64,000 bases of DNA from Spirosoma sp. KUDC1026 (GCF_013375035.1 NZ_CP056032.1:2278001-2342000), one strand, 5' to 3'. Positions 27,106-36,422 are shown, counted from the stretch's first letter. Notes: generated by a model not told the origin, from the letters alone. Program-made: numbers and translations.

Positions 27106-28695
27106 ATGAATATAAATCAAGAAACCGCCCGCCGGCGGACATTTGCTATCATTAGTCACCCGGATGCCGGGAAAACCACGCTGACCGAAAAGCTGCTTTT
27201 GTTCGGGGGCGCTATCCAGACCGCTGGGGCCGTTAAATCCAACAAGATCAAGAAGTCGGCTACGTCGGACTTTATGGAGATCGAGAAGCAGCGTGGTATC
27301 TCGGTGGCTACGTCGGTGATGACGTTTGAATACGACAATTTAAAAATTAACATCCTTGACACCCCTGGTCACAAGGATTTTGCGGAAGATACGTACCGGA
27401 CGCTGACCGCCGTGGACAGCGTTATCCTGGTAATCGACTGCGTAAAAGGCGTTGAGGAACAGACCGAGCGGCTCATGGAGGTCTGTCGCATGCGTGATAC
27501 GCCGGTCATTATTTTTATCAATAAACTGGACCGCGAAGGCCAGAACCCGTTCGACCTGCTGGACGAACTAGAAGAGAAACTGAACATCCGGGTTCGCCCC
27601 ATGACCTGGCCTGTCAACATGGGATCAGACTTTAAGGGGGTGTATAGCCTGATCGAGAAAAAGTTATATTTCTTTAAAGTCAACAAAACCAAAGTTGAGG
27701 ACGACGTATTGCCGATCGAACTGAGCGACAATCTGCTCGACGAGAAAGTTGGCGAGCGCGATGCCGCTCAACTCCGGGAGGACGTTGAACTGATTGAAGG
27801 GGTGTATGACGCGTTTGACCGGCAGGCTTACCTCGACGGCAAACTAGCCCCTGTATTCTTCGGGTCGGCGGTAAACAACTTCGGGGTTAAAGAACTGCTC
27901 GAAGGGTTCTGTGGTATTTCGCCCGAACCTATTGCGCGGCCAACCGACAAACGAGAAGTATTGCCGGGTGAGAAAAACTTCAGCGGATTCGTTTTCAAGA
28001 TTCACGCCAACCTCGACCCCCGCCACCGCGACCGGATCGCGTTCCTGCGTATCTGCTCGGGCGTATTCGAACGGAATAAGTTTTACCACCACACGCGGCT
28101 TGACAAGAACGTACGCTTCGCCAGCCCGTTTTCGTTTATGGCCGACAGTAAAAGCGTACTCGAAGAAGGCTTTCCCGGCGACGTGGTGGGGCTGTACGAT
28201 ACCGGTACGTTCAAAATCGGTGATACGCTGACCGAAGGGGAAGAGTTGAAATTCCAGGGAATTCCGAGCTTTTCGCCGGAGATCTTTAAGGAACTGGTCA
28301 ACCTGGACCCGATGAAGTCGAAGCAGTTGGATAAGGGTATTCAGCAGCTGACCGACGAGGGCGTTGCTCAGTTGTTCAACCTGGATCTTGGCAACCGTAA
28401 ATTCGTCGGGACCGTTGGTGAACTTCAGTTTGACGTAATTCAGTACCGTCTCGAGCACGAATACGGCGCCAAATGTCGCTGGGTGCCACTGAACTACACG
28501 AAAGCCTGCTGGCTAACAGCTGAGGACCCCGCCAAGCTAGCCGAGTTTATCCGGCTGAAAGGTAACCAGATTGCCTACGATAAGGATAAGAACCCGGTGT
28601 TCCTGGCTGAGTCGGACTGGATTCTGCGGATGAACCAGCAAAATAATCCGGATATTCAGTTCCATCTGACATCGGAGTTTCAGGTAGCAGCCTAA
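27106..28695 (+). CDS. prfC: Peptide chain release factor 3
   Basis: A 529-aa translational GTPase. G1 is [13 protein letters not shown] (residues 17-29), G2 sits in [16 protein letters not shown]3 is [16 protein letters not shown], and G4 is [18 protein letters not shown]. The RF3-specific blocks SEFQ near the C-terminus and [13 protein letters not shown] [21 protein letters not shown] separate it from EF-G. RF3 recycles RF1 and RF2 from the ribosome after peptide release. It is monocistronic, with its own -7 element at 27052. Confidence 0.96.
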   Translation: MNINQETARRRTFAIISHPDAGKTTLTEKLLLFGGAIQTAGAVKSNKIKKSATSDFMEIEKQRGISVATSVMTFEYDNLKINILDTPGHKDFAEDTYRTLTAVDSVILVIDCVKGVEEQTERLMEVCRMRDTPVIIFINKLDREGQNPFDLLDELEEKLNIRVRPMTWPVNMGSDFKGVYSLIEKKLYFFKVNKTKVEDDVLPIELSDNLLDEKVGERDAAQLREDVELIEGVYDAFDRQAYLDGKLAPVFFGSAVNNFGVKELLEGFCGISPEPIARPTDKREVLPGEKNFSGFVFKIHANLDPRHRDRIAFLRICSGVFERNKFYHHTRLDKNVRFASPFSFMADSKSVLEEGFPGDVVGLYDTGTFKIGDTLTEGEELKFQGIPSFSPEIFKELVNLDPMKSKQLDKGIQQLTDEGVAQLFNLDLGNRKFVGTVGELQFDVIQYRLEHEYGAKCRWVPLNYTKACWLTAEDPAKLAEFIRLKGNQIAYDKDKNPVFLAESDWILRMNQQNNPDIQFHLTSEFQVAA

Positions 28696-28801
28696 ACTGG
28701 ATTTGTGCCGATTCCGAAAACTACTCGCGTTGCGTCGTGTTATATCTGTATAAGCAAGACGATTGGCTGCTGTAGGCCAGTTGTTTTCTAAACGCAACGC
28801 T

Positions 28802-29203
28802 ATGAAAAACGTAATTGGAATCATCATCACCAGTCTGCTACTAACGGCAGGTTCAGCACTAGCCCAGCAGGCTAGTAATCCCGCTGCCGGAACCAGTGTG
28901 GCTGGAACGGGTAATACGGCCGAACAATATAATGCTGCAGCCGGGCGCCCAACACAGGGCGGTACGTCAAGTCCTGCCAGCGCAACTAGCGCAAACGGGA
29001 TGACCCCAACGGCTGGAACGGGAAATACACTGGATCAGAATCAGGCCGTAAGTGCAGGATCTCCCGTGCCCGGAACGGCTCCCGTCGAAACTAAAACGAA
29101 GACCGATAACACGCACAGTGTGATCAGCGGTCATTCAACGGACGTGAAAGCCAAAAAGCGAAACCCGAAGAAAAAGAATACCGAGCAACGCAGTCAACCT
29201 TAA
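28802..29203 (+). CDS. Small secreted low-complexity protein with internal repeat
   Basis: I start at MKNVIGIIITSLLLTAGSALAQ-type leader (ATG 28802), a clear Sec signal ending in ALAQQ. The mature part, rich in Thr, Ala, Gly and Asn, contains two copies of a motif AGTGNT-x-x-Q (near residues 30 and 75) and ends in a very basic tail (KAKKRNPKKKN). No family was recognised. The 133-aa protein is followed by a strong terminator, so it is its own unit. A periplasmic or surface role is an inference from the leader. Confidence 0.75.
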   Translation: MKNVIGIIITSLLLTAGSALAQQASNPAAGTSVAGTGNTAEQYNAAAGRPTQGGTSSPASATSANGMTPTAGTGNTLDQNQAVSAGSPVPGTAPVETKTKTDNTHSVISGHSTDVKAKKRNPKKKNTEQRSQP

Positions 29204-29238
29204 AAACTGCCCGCTGAATTTGTTCAGCGGGCAGTTTT
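29203..29238 (+). terminator. Terminator of small secreted protein gene
   Basis: A perfect 16-bp stem (AAAACTGCCCGCTGAA and complement) with a 4-nt loop, ending in TTTT. It overlaps the last base of the stop codon. Confidence 0.9.
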
Positions 29239-29313
29239 GTAACTGGGTGATAACAAAAGTTGAGTAAGTCAGTTTAGTCTATCGAGTTAACAAAAACTTA
29301 AATCAACAAGGTT

Positions 29314-29553
29314 ATGAAAACGATGTTCGTTGCCGCTATAGCGGTCATGATGATGTCGGGTGCGGCTTTTGCGCAGGACGACATGAAAAAAGAAGCAAAA
29401 ATGGCCCACAAGGAGATGAAAAAAGAGGCCAAAGAAATGAAAAAAGACGCCAAGCGTGCTGGTAACGACACGAAAGCGGACGCGGCTAAAGAAATGAAAA
29501 AAGAGCACAAAGAGATGAAGAAAGAAGCGAAGAAAATGGATAACAACCGTTAA
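29314..29553 (+). CDS. Secreted Lys/Glu-rich repeat protein, 79 aa
   Basis: A Sec leader (MKTMFVAAIAVMMMSGAAFAQ) is followed by a mature region of about 58 residues made of near-repeats of the form EMKKEAK (KKEAKMAHKEM, KKEAKEMKKDAK, then KEMKKEHKEMKKEAKK). The pattern is a highly charged single alpha-helix or coiled coil. Several unrelated periplasmic small proteins look like this, and the function is unknown. It has its own terminator (29574-29617). The high Met, Lys and Glu content is unlike its neighbours. Confidence 0.7.
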   Translation: MKTMFVAAIAVMMMSGAAFAQDDMKKEAKMAHKEMKKEAKEMKKDAKRAGNDTKADAAKEMKKEHKEMKKEAKKMDNNR

Positions 29554-29573
29554 TTCCACTTCATTCGATACTC

Positions 29574-29617
29574 AAAAAGCCTGTCCAATCGCTAAAAAGT
29601 GATTAGACAGGCTTTTT
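29574..29617 (+). terminator. Terminator of Lys/Glu-rich repeat protein gene
   Basis: Stem of about 17 bp with one mismatch (AAAAAGCCTGTC...GACAGGCTTTTT) with A-rich loop and T-run. Confidence 0.9.
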
Positions 29618-29713
29618 CGTTGATTCCTGTTTTGGTAAGCGGATGGAAAGGAATCAAAGAAGTATTGGTAGGACTGTAGCCGAAGTAACGCTATCGAACC
29701 AGGATCAATGTCT

Positions 29714-30646
29714 TTACCGTAATACCCGCGCAACCACATCCGTAAACGTAGCCGTCTGGTTTTGCTGATCTTTCGTTGAAACCTGTTCCCGGAGCTTTAA
29801 GCGCGTGTAGACGTGAAACTCCGAGTCGATCATCTCGACCTCAATGGGCTGTCCGGTGGCCGTTTTCGTGCCGCGATAAATAAGTACGGCACTGACCGGG
29901 TCAGCCGCCGGGTCTTTCTTCGATTTGTAGACTTTCAGACTACAGTCGGTCGGTAGTGTAATTCCTTTTTCCAGACCCTTCCGCGTTACGTTCAGTACTG
30001 TTTCCAGCTGTTGCAGAGTTTCCTGCGGACGGAAGTGGTAATAAAATTTATCCTCACCAGCCGGTTGTTCGGTATCAATGTAGCCCAGCATAGGGCCGAA
30101 TACGCCGATCAGCGAAAGCGACTTATCCGACGGAATAATGATAGGGTCGACAAGCAGAATGTTACGGGGCGCTAATCGACTGGCGAAATAACCCGACGCG
30201 ACCAGTTCCAGCAGCAACGCCCCGCTTGTAGACGACCCCAACAGGCTGATGTTCTGGTACCCCGCCCGAACCAACTGTTCGTACTCAGTCGTGATGGCGG
30301 CCTGCCAGTCCTGCCAGGTCGATTTCTTGAACTCCTCGTAGCTACGGCCATGCCCTCCCAGCAGCACCTGTGAGAGATAGAAATCGGTACGTCCGTTGGC
30401 CCAGGCCCGGAACTCGTCCCACTCGAAGGTCGAGGCTGAATAGCCGTGGCAGGCAATGATGACAGGTTTCCGGGCCTGTTCGGCAGTAGGGGCAGGAATG
30501 GCTTTCGATACGAGATAGCGTTCGGGATTATACAGCGACGGGTCGAAGAACGTACCACTGTCGAGCATCTCGTTGGTAATGGTCGGTTCGGGAGAGCAGG
30601 CCAGACCAACAACCAGCAGCAGCAGGAACGGGAGTAGTGTTTTCAT
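29714..30646 (-). CDS. Alpha/beta-hydrolase lipoprotein
   Basis: A lipobox (VVGLAC near residue 16) follows a hydrophobic leader, so the protein is probably lipid-anchored. ACHGYSASTFEWDEF gives the oxyanion loop. GSSTSG (residue about 137) fits a nucleophile elbow with serine, and a late His in SEFHVYTRLKL could complete the triad. The substrate is unknown. Eight bp separate it from the outer-membrane protein gene upstream, so the pair is an operon. No terminator is seen immediately after its stop codon. Confidence 0.75.
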   Translation of the reverse strand: MKTLLPFLLLLVVGLACSPEPTITNEMLDSGTFFDPSLYNPERYLVSKAIPAPTAEQARKPVIIACHGYSASTFEWDEFRAWANGRTDFYLSQVLLGGHGRSYEEFKKSTWQDWQAAITTEYEQLVRAGYQNISLLGSSTSGALLLELVASGYFASRLAPRNILLVDPIIIPSDKSLSLIGVFGPMLGYIDTEQPAGEDKFYYHFRPQETLQQLETVLNVTRKGLEKGITLPTDCSLKVYKSKKDPAADPVSAVLIYRGTKTATGQPIEVEMIDSEFHVYTRLKLREQVSTKDQQNQTATFTDVVARVLR

Positions 30647-30654
30647 AGCGTGGT

Positions 30655-31230
30655 TTATTTTCTCAATACGTTCCAGGTGATACTCGTCTGCACAAAAACG
30701 GGGTAGAGCGTTCCCGGCCCCGTTACTCCAGCTCCTGTTAGCAGGTTATAGCCAATCGAGCCGTTGATCTTGAGCGGAAAATTGGGGCAGTAGCAAAGCC
30801 CAAGTTCCGGCGATGCCAGCATAGATGTGCTGGGAAGGTCGTCAAAAATAGCATTGCCATACTGAGCCGAAAAATAGCCGACGTTAGCCCGGACAACCGG
30901 CTGAATCAACCAGTTTGGCCGGAAATAGTACCCAACCGTGGCCAGATAATTGTCCTGCTGAATGGCGTTGGAGCCAAGCGCTGTACCTAGTCGGGACGTA
31001 ACGTAGCTGGCTCCGAGATACAGGCGTTGCCTGGCTAGTTTGGCGTGGGTATACTGAAACGTAACGCCGTTTTCGGTGTATAGATTAACCGTCTTCTGAA
31101 ACCGGATCCCTATGTCCAGAATACCCGACCGTTGCGGTAGCATCGTCTGCCCAAAAGAGGCCGTCGTTAACAGCCAAATGAGCAAGATACGTATCAGGCC
31201 GGATGACCTTACTGAAAGATTAAGTGACAT
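30655..31230 (-). CDS. Small outer-membrane beta-barrel-like protein
   Basis: The start at 31230 (MSLNLSVRSSG) gives an N-terminal signal ending around TTASFGQ. The mature part shows alternating hydrophobic/polar strands with aromatic girdle residues (RLYLGASYVTSRLG, NYLATVGYYFRPNWLIQPVV, KINGSIGYNLLTG) and a final strand QTSITWNVLRK. This is typical of a small outer-membrane barrel of about eight strands. The function is not known. It is paired with the downstream hydrolase lipoprotein gene. Confidence 0.65.
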   Translation of the reverse strand: MSLNLSVRSSGLIRILLIWLLTTASFGQTMLPQRSGILDIGIRFQKTVNLYTENGVTFQYTHAKLARQRLYLGASYVTSRLGTALGSNAIQQDNYLATVGYYFRPNWLIQPVVRANVGYFSAQYGNAIFDDLPSTSMLASPELGLCYCPNFPLKINGSIGYNLLTGAGVTGPGTLYPVFVQTSITWNVLRK

Positions 31231-31420
31231 AAAGGGGATAGGTTGGTGATAAATGGCTGTAAACGAATTGAATACGTGTGTGGTAGGCGCAAAATACAAG
31301 AGTGAGACACAACCCACTCACTAGTTTTGAGGAAGCGGCAACGTGTGTACCACTGGTCTGATTAGTCAGTAAAAAAAATACCGTGCCTATTGACAATTGC
31401 TAAATTAAATCGGATTGTTG

Positions 31421-31446
31421 TAGTGTATTAGATAAATAGTACACTA
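31421..31446 (+). promoter_or_regulatory. Candidate operator of the YtrA-type GntR regulator
   Basis: A perfect inverted repeat TAGTGTA-N12-TACACTA in the promoter region, 13 bp before the ABC ATPase start. The gene for a GntR regulator is the third gene of the same unit, so autoregulation through this site is plausible. TGTA/TACA half-sites are common for GntR proteins. Confidence 0.5.
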
Positions 31447-31458
31447 GATAATCGATTA

Positions 31459-32346
31459 ATGATTGAGCTAACCAATGTCGCATTCTCGTATCAGCGTAAG
31501 AAGCCCATCTACAAAGGGCTGAATCTAACGCTGGAACCCGGTTCGATTTACGGCCTGCTGGGCCCGAACGGGGCTGGTAAGTCAACGTTGTTAAGGCTAT
31601 TGGCTGGCCTTTTGTATCCCAGGGAGGGAACCATCCAAGTGGGGCCTCACGTACCCGGAGAACGTCGGCCGACTTTTCTGGAGAACTTGTTTCTGGTGCC
31701 GGAAGAGTTTTATCTACCACCCGTTCGTATTCGGCAGTTTGTGAGGACCAACGCACCGTTTTATCCTCGCTTCGATCACCAGCAGATGCAACGCTACCTG
31801 CAGGAGTTTGGCCTGACCGACGACCAGAAACTGCCGGAACTGTCGTATGGCCAGAAAAAGAAGGTATTGATTGGCTTCGGTCTGGCGACCAATACGGCAC
31901 TCCTGCTGATGGACGAGCCGACAAACGGGCTGGATATTCCGTCGAAAAGTCAGTTCCGGCGGCTGGTGGCCGGGGCGGTAGACGAGCACCGGACAGTGGT
32001 CATTTCCACCCACCAGGTGCGTGATCTGGAAGCGCTGATAGATCCGGTTATTATTCTGGCCGAAAAGCCGGACGGCGGAATGAACGTAGCGTTAAACGCC
32101 AGCATCGACGAAATCACCCGTCAGCTGTGGTTTAGCCTGGTAGCTGAGTTGCCCCGGCAACAGGCGATTCTGTATACCGAGCGGGCCGTTGGCGGTTATG
32201 CCATCGTGGCTGAGCGAACGGATACCAGCCGACTGGCAAACGAAAGTAGTCGGCTTGATCTGGAACGGTTGTTCAATGCTGTACAGGCACATCCCGATCG
32301 GATACAAATCTTATTTTCCACATCATCTAATTACACAGCTCTATGA
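31459..32346 (+). CDS. ABC transporter ATP-binding protein
   Basis: Walker A GPNGAGKST (residues 35-43), signature LSYGQKKK (about 128-135), Walker B LLLMDEP (148-154) and an H-loop STHQVRDLE mark a full ABC ATPase, with a C-terminal extension typical of the YtrB/CcmA-like exporters. Its stop overlaps the start of the permease gene by 4 bp (ATGA). With the following GntR regulator this is the ytr-like layout. The transported substrate is not known; such modules are often linked to envelope stress or antibiotic response. Confidence 0.9.
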   Translation: MIELTNVAFSYQRKKPIYKGLNLTLEPGSIYGLLGPNGAGKSTLLRLLAGLLYPREGTIQVGPHVPGERRPTFLENLFLVPEEFYLPPVRIRQFVRTNAPFYPRFDHQQMQRYLQEFGLTDDQKLPELSYGQKKKVLIGFGLATNTALLLMDEPTNGLDIPSKSQFRRLVAGAVDEHRTVVISTHQVRDLEALIDPVIILAEKPDGGMNVALNASIDEITRQLWFSLVAELPRQQAILYTERAVGGYAIVAERTDTSRLANESSRLDLERLFNAVQAHPDRIQILFSTSSNYTAL

Positions 32347-33188
32347 ACCCTTACTTTTCAATGACCCGATTCGGGCGGCTTACTCGAACCTATTTTATCG
32401 AAAACCGGGCAGCGCTACTGCTGAATGTGGGTCTGCTGCTGATTGTGTTGATTATTTGCGCCCTGTTTGTGTATGATAATCTACCTAATTTTATCGTTCA
32501 AAGTCGGCTAGCTACGCTCACACTGATTGGGACGTTTGCCTGGGGAACATTCACGGTGCAACAGGTTACTTTGTTGAGCAGTAAAGAGAGATCAATTTCT
32601 TACTTACTACGTCCGGCCTCCCGGCTCGAAAAATACCTGCTGATTCTGCTTGTATCCGGACTAGGGTTTTTTCTGGTCTATAGTCTTTTGTTCGTTCTAA
32701 TCGACGCTGTTGGTCTGGCATTTGTCAAACATCGGAACTGGACTGATTCGCAACTGGCCGGCATTCGGAGTGGAAGGGTTGAGGGTCTATGGATGCCTGA
32801 CATTGAGCCTATATATAGATTTCAAGATATTGAGCGATTCTCGCCATCGACCTGGGTCATGGCCGCTCTAATCCATCCGGTTTCCTTAGTACTGTCACTC
32901 CTATTCCGGCGCTTTACGTTACCATTTGTCGCCTTGACTATTGTGGCGCTTGTCGCCATAGGAATCTTAGGAAATGAGACAGTGCAGAGTTGGCTGTTTT
33001 CGACGGATAGTATAGAAGTGAACTATAGTCTTCCATTTACCGCGGTATCGCTGAAGAAAGAAGAGGAGTTTCACACGCTCGAACTACCGCAGCCCATTGG
33101 TTCGCAACTACGGTACCTGGTCGGCGTAACGGTCGTTATTTTACTTTACCTAACGGCGTACTACCGCCTGAAAGAGCAGGAGGTGTAA
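32343..33188 (+). CDS. ABC transporter permease-like membrane protein
   Basis: Several membrane helices are visible: residues 20-42, about 58-72, 95-120, 165-185, 190-210 and near the C-terminus (LVGVTVVILLYLTAYY). There is no recognisable binding-protein motif. Translationally coupled to the ATPase gene and 2 bp before the regulator gene, so it is the permease of that transporter. The family assignment rests on position and membrane layout rather than motifs. Confidence 0.75.
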   Translation: MNPYFSMTRFGRLTRTYFIENRAALLLNVGLLLIVLIICALFVYDNLPNFIVQSRLATLTLIGTFAWGTFTVQQVTLLSSKERSISYLLRPASRLEKYLLILLVSGLGFFLVYSLLFVLIDAVGLAFVKHRNWTDSQLAGIRSGRVEGLWMPDIEPIYRFQDIERFSPSTWVMAALIHPVSLVLSLLFRRFTLPFVALTIVALVAIGILGNETVQSWLFSTDSIEVNYSLPFTAVSLKKEEEFHTLELPQPIGSQLRYLVGVTVVILLYLTAYYRLKEQEV

Positions 33189-33190
33189 AC

Positions 33191-33568
33191 ATGGATTTTC
33201 GGGACAAACAAGCGATTTACCTGCAAATAGCCGAATACGTCAGCGAGCAGATTCTCCTGAATCGCTGGCCGGCGGGGGAGAAGATACCCTCGGTTCGGGA
33301 ACTGGCGGCCGAACTGGAAGTTAACCCCAACACCGTTATGCGGACCTATGAGTTTCTGAGTCAGAAAGCCGTCATTGTCAACAAACGGGGCATCGGTTAT
33401 TTCCCTACCAGTGACGCCAACGACCGCATTCGGGATTACCGGCGGGAGCAGTTCCTGGAAAACGACCTGCCTATTTTCTTCAAGAATCTGTACCTGCTTG
33501 GCATCGACCTATCGGAAATAGAAACGCGCTACGAGCAATACGTAGCCGCCAATTATAGCCACTCCTAA
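33191..33568 (+). CDS. GntR-family regulator, YtrA subgroup
   Basis: A 125-aa protein whose first 70 residues form the GntR winged helix: IYLQIAEYVSEQIL, AGEKIPSVRELAAELEVNPNTVMRTYEFL, then KRGIGYFPT. The short C-terminal arm (about 50 residues, LPIFFKNLYLLGIDLSEIETRYEQY) lacks an FCD or UTRA domain, as in YtrA. It is the third gene of the ABC unit and likely controls it through the inverted repeat at 31421-31446. Confidence 0.93.
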   Translation: MDFRDKQAIYLQIAEYVSEQILLNRWPAGEKIPSVRELAAELEVNPNTVMRTYEFLSQKAVIVNKRGIGYFPTSDANDRIRDYRREQFLENDLPIFFKNLYLLGIDLSEIETRYEQYVAANYSHS

Positions 33569-33581
33569 ACCGCAACCATGT

Positions 33582-34265
33582 ATGAAAACAAGTTATATGC
33601 TTCTGGCGCTCATCGTTCTCGTTACGCTGATGGGCATGACCGCTACCAACGTATTGCTGAAGCAGGAATACGACAAGCTGGACTGGTCGAACCCCCTGCA
33701 GGGCTTTGACGAACGAGACTTGCCTACTGTCCGACACTGGGTTATCGACGGGCGACGAGTGCGGGAGATCATTATTGAGCCGGGCGCGCAGGCAAAAGCG
33801 TTTATTCACCCTAAATTGACAGAATTTTACCAGTTCAGGCAACAGGGGGATACCGTCTTTATCGAGGCCGCCGATAAATTGGGGACAACCGCCCCGTATC
33901 GTAACTGGCAGGAAACGGCTTCTATTGGCCTGGTGATACGTGTGCCCACAGTGGCAAGCATTCGGATGAGTAATGGGTTGCTGACCGTTCGAAAATTTGC
34001 TCTTGATTCGCTGGGCGTATCGCTGGTAAACAGCCGCCTTCGAACCAGTGGACTAACTGTTACTGACAAGTGTAGCCTGAATATTGGTAGATGCAGCAAA
34101 ACCATTCTGGGAGCCGATCAATATGCTTTGTTGCAAGCGGTAGTACGTGATTCGAGCGCCCTACAACTGAGTAATACGCAGATAAGTAAATTCGCGTTTG
34201 ATCCGTCGCCCAGGGCTGAAATTGAACTGAACGGCCGTGCGTTACAATGGCTGAAGAAGCTATAA
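33582..34265 (+). CDS. Membrane-anchored GIN-like beta-repeat protein
   Basis: One N-terminal membrane segment (MLLALIVLVTLMGMTATNV) is followed by about 200 residues with serial short beta strands: RVREIIIEPGAQ, IRVPTVASIRMSNGLLTV, LGVSLVNSRLRTSGL, CSLNIGRCSKTIL and the final ELNGRALQWL. This pattern resembles the GIN domain (DUF2807), a right-handed beta-helix-like fold common in Bacteroidota, though the match is not certain. Located 13 bp after the GntR gene, so probably the last gene of the ABC/GntR unit. Confidence 0.6.
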   Translation: MKTSYMLLALIVLVTLMGMTATNVLLKQEYDKLDWSNPLQGFDERDLPTVRHWVIDGRRVREIIIEPGAQAKAFIHPKLTEFYQFRQQGDTVFIEAADKLGTTAPYRNWQETASIGLVIRVPTVASIRMSNGLLTVRKFALDSLGVSLVNSRLRTSGLTVTDKCSLNIGRCSKTILGADQYALLQAVVRDSSALQLSNTQISKFAFDPSPRAEIELNGRALQWLKKL

Positions 34266-34442
34266 ACTGCCATACGTTGTATACGGACTAACGGAAAGCA
34301 GCAGCGTAATAGGCCAGCAAGATTCTAATGAGCTATTTTTATTCAACCAACATTAGCACATAAATTGCGGTTATAAAGAGTCTGGTGATTGGCTTAAATA
34401 CAACCCAACTTTTGTCTGTTTTCTCAATTTTCAACCAAAGGC

Positions 34443-35090
34443 ATGGATTTTTACAAGCAGGTATTCGAGAACAACAAGCAGTGGATGTCGAAAGAGATAG
34501 CCGCTGACGGAGAATATTTCAAGCGGATGGCAGAAGGGCAGACGCCCGAGATTCTGTACATTGGTTGTTCCGATAGCCGGGTGCAGCCCGAAAACTTCAT
34601 GGGCGCTCGGCCAGGGGAGCTATTCGTGTACCGTAACGTCGCGAACATGGTGCCCAATAACGACATCAGTTCATTGTCAGTTATTCAATACGCCGTAGAA
34701 CACCTGAAAGTTAAACGAATAGTTGTTTGTGGACACTACGGCTGCGGAGGGGTTCAGGCTTCCGTGTCGCACCGGAATTTTGGCGAAACGAACATCTGGA
34801 TTCGGAACATCCAGGATACGGTTCGGCTGCATAAAGACGAACTGATGGCTATTGCCGATCCCGAGCAGCGGCACCGGCGGCTGGTTGAGCTGAACGTTCG
34901 TGAGCAATGCCTCAACGTCCTCAAAATGTCGTTTGTACAACGCGGAGTCTTTACGGATGGTACGTTGAGCGTTCATGGCTGGGTGTATGATCTGGAAACA
35001 GGGAGTGTGCATGACTTAGAAATCAATATTGACTCAATGGCTAAAGACCTGGAGACGTATCGATTCCTGGCAAAAGAAGCAGTTTTATAA
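34443..35090 (+). CDS. Beta-class carbonic anhydrase
   Basis: Zinc-ligand motifs are complete: CSDSRV (C42, D44, R46), and HYGCGG (H98, C101) in IVVCGHYGCGGVQAS. The 215-aa length and the C-terminal DLETYRFLAKEA fit plant-type beta-CAs in bacteria. It hydrates CO2 to bicarbonate in the cytoplasm. Monocistronic, with a strong terminator directly downstream. Confidence 0.95.
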   Translation: MDFYKQVFENNKQWMSKEIAADGEYFKRMAEGQTPEILYIGCSDSRVQPENFMGARPGELFVYRNVANMVPNNDISSLSVIQYAVEHLKVKRIVVCGHYGCGGVQASVSHRNFGETNIWIRNIQDTVRLHKDELMAIADPEQRHRRLVELNVREQCLNVLKMSFVQRGVFTDGTLSVHGWVYDLETGSVHDLEINIDSMAKDLETYRFLAKEAVL

Positions 35091-35102
35091 AACTATTTTT
35101 AA

Positions 35103-35138
35103 GCCGACGGCCCCGACTAATCAGTCGGGGCCGTCGGC
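35103..35138 (+). terminator. Terminator of carbonic anhydrase gene
   Basis: A perfect 16-bp GC-rich stem (GCCGACGGCCCCGACT and complement) with 4-nt loop AATC. A T-run is seen on the minus strand, and only a short one (GTTT) on the plus, so it may be bidirectional or act mainly for the convergent thioredoxin-like gene. Confidence 0.75.
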
Positions 35139-35170
35139 GTTTAGAGGAGTAATACGTTTGTCAGCCCGAC

Positions 35171-36370
35171 TTACTTTTTCAACTGAGCACTGAGCACGTT
35201 GTCAACATCACTCAATAACGTATCGGAGTAGCCGCTGGCCGTGTACAAGACATTTCCCCGTTGGTCGATGATGAATAGAGCGGGTAAACCCTGCACCTTG
35301 TAGCGAGCCTGAATAGCTTTGCCGCGATAGACAGAAGGCATCGAAATATTTCTGTTCTTAAGAAACACCGCCAACTTGTCTTTTACGGGATCATCCATCG
35401 TATTGACGCCAACAAAAACGACTTCGTCCGGATTGAATTTACCGTGTAGCTTTTCCAACGTAATCATCTGCGTTCGACACGGAACACAGGCTTTATACCA
35501 GAAATCCATAACGACGAGCTTCCCGCGCAGGTCTTGCAACCGTAAGGTGTTACCAGAAACCAGCGGCAGTGTCCAGTCCGGGGCTGCTGTGCCGATCGGA
35601 AGCAATTCATCGATAACTTCTTCAGTTGGGTTGTAAACTTTCTCGACGGTATACGTCGACAGACGCTCCCGGCCGAATTGCTCATCAGGAATTGACTTTG
35701 CTTCGATGTTGATCATTGCGTAGTCAAAAACAGCTACTTCCTGCGCCTGCCCAACCTTTTTTTTCATGGTTGTGCGCATCCGAATGGGTAAGAACGAAGT
35801 TGCTGATATGAAGCAATGACTCGTTACTTCGTTACCCGAGCCTGTTGGCTGTTTGATGGCAATTCGGTAACAGGTCTCCCCCGCATAGTTTTCGGGCTCC
35901 AGCAATGTCATGTTTTGTAACGCCAGCTCGCTATTTCCATATGACTGCAGAAAGATATTGGCCTGGGCGAATAGAGGAAGGAACGTTGCCCCACCTGTTT
36001 CCTGTCTGATTCGATCCGGGTACGATGCCGTCGGGGTTACAGTGAGTTCGCCTTCGTAACGCGTCAAAAGGTCAGTTCCGTCGTATAGCTGTTCGTAACC
36101 ATCCTTCCGGAATGACGCTATTTTGTAGCCCACCAGTGAATCAGGCCGGTTGCGTTTAAACCAGAACGTATACGTGTGTGCCTGGGTTGTCGAGTCTTCG
36201 CCGACTGAAATTTGAGTACTCTTTTCCTGAAGGGTAAACTGCCCCTGATCAAACTTCGTAACTGCCTGATCGACTTTTTTCAGCAGTTCCTGTATCGTCG
36301 GCGACTGAGCTTTGACTGACGAACAGGTGAGTATTATAAGAAAGGGAAGCTGGTGCAGAAAGCGTTTCAT
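35171..36370 (-). CDS. TlpA-like thioredoxin-fold protein with N-terminal domain
   Basis: The start is MKRFLHQLPFLIILTCSSVKAQ (36370), a clear Sec leader; the longer frame overlaps the histidine kinase gene and is unlikely. The mature part has a 200-residue domain resembling lipoprotein-localisation-type beta barrels (TYTFWFKRNRPDSLVGY, YDGTDLLTRYEG), followed by a TlpA/AhpC-like domain with WYKACVPCRTQ (active CVPC at C295 and C298). Probably a periplasmic disulfide reductase or thiol carrier. Its gene is 52 bp after the histidine kinase, so it probably belongs to that operon. Confidence 0.8.
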   Translation of the reverse strand: MKRFLHQLPFLIILTCSSVKAQSPTIQELLKKVDQAVTKFDQGQFTLQEKSTQISVGEDSTTQAHTYTFWFKRNRPDSLVGYKIASFRKDGYEQLYDGTDLLTRYEGELTVTPTASYPDRIRQETGGATFLPLFAQANIFLQSYGNSELALQNMTLLEPENYAGETCYRIAIKQPTGSGNEVTSHCFISATSFLPIRMRTTMKKKVGQAQEVAVFDYAMINIEAKSIPDEQFGRERLSTYTVEKVYNPTEEVIDELLPIGTAAPDWTLPLVSGNTLRLQDLRGKLVVMDFWYKACVPCRTQMITLEKLHGKFNPDEVVFVGVNTMDDPVKDKLAVFLKNRNISMPSVYRGKAIQARYKVQGLPALFIIDQRGNVLYTASGYSDTLLSDVDNVLSAQLKK

Positions 36371-36422
36371 CTTGAGGTTGTGGCTGTTCGAGGCCAATAT
36401 ACTTACGATTCGCTCGTATTTC

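Noticed and set aside
28763-28801. A longer start for the small secreted protein
   Set aside because: The added residues (MAAVGQLFSKRNA) destroy the signal peptide; the ATG at 28802 gives a clean Sec leader.
35103-35138. Possible mobile element end, because of its 16-bp perfect arms
   Set aside because: Single copy, GC-rich, directly after a stop codon: a terminator explains it better.
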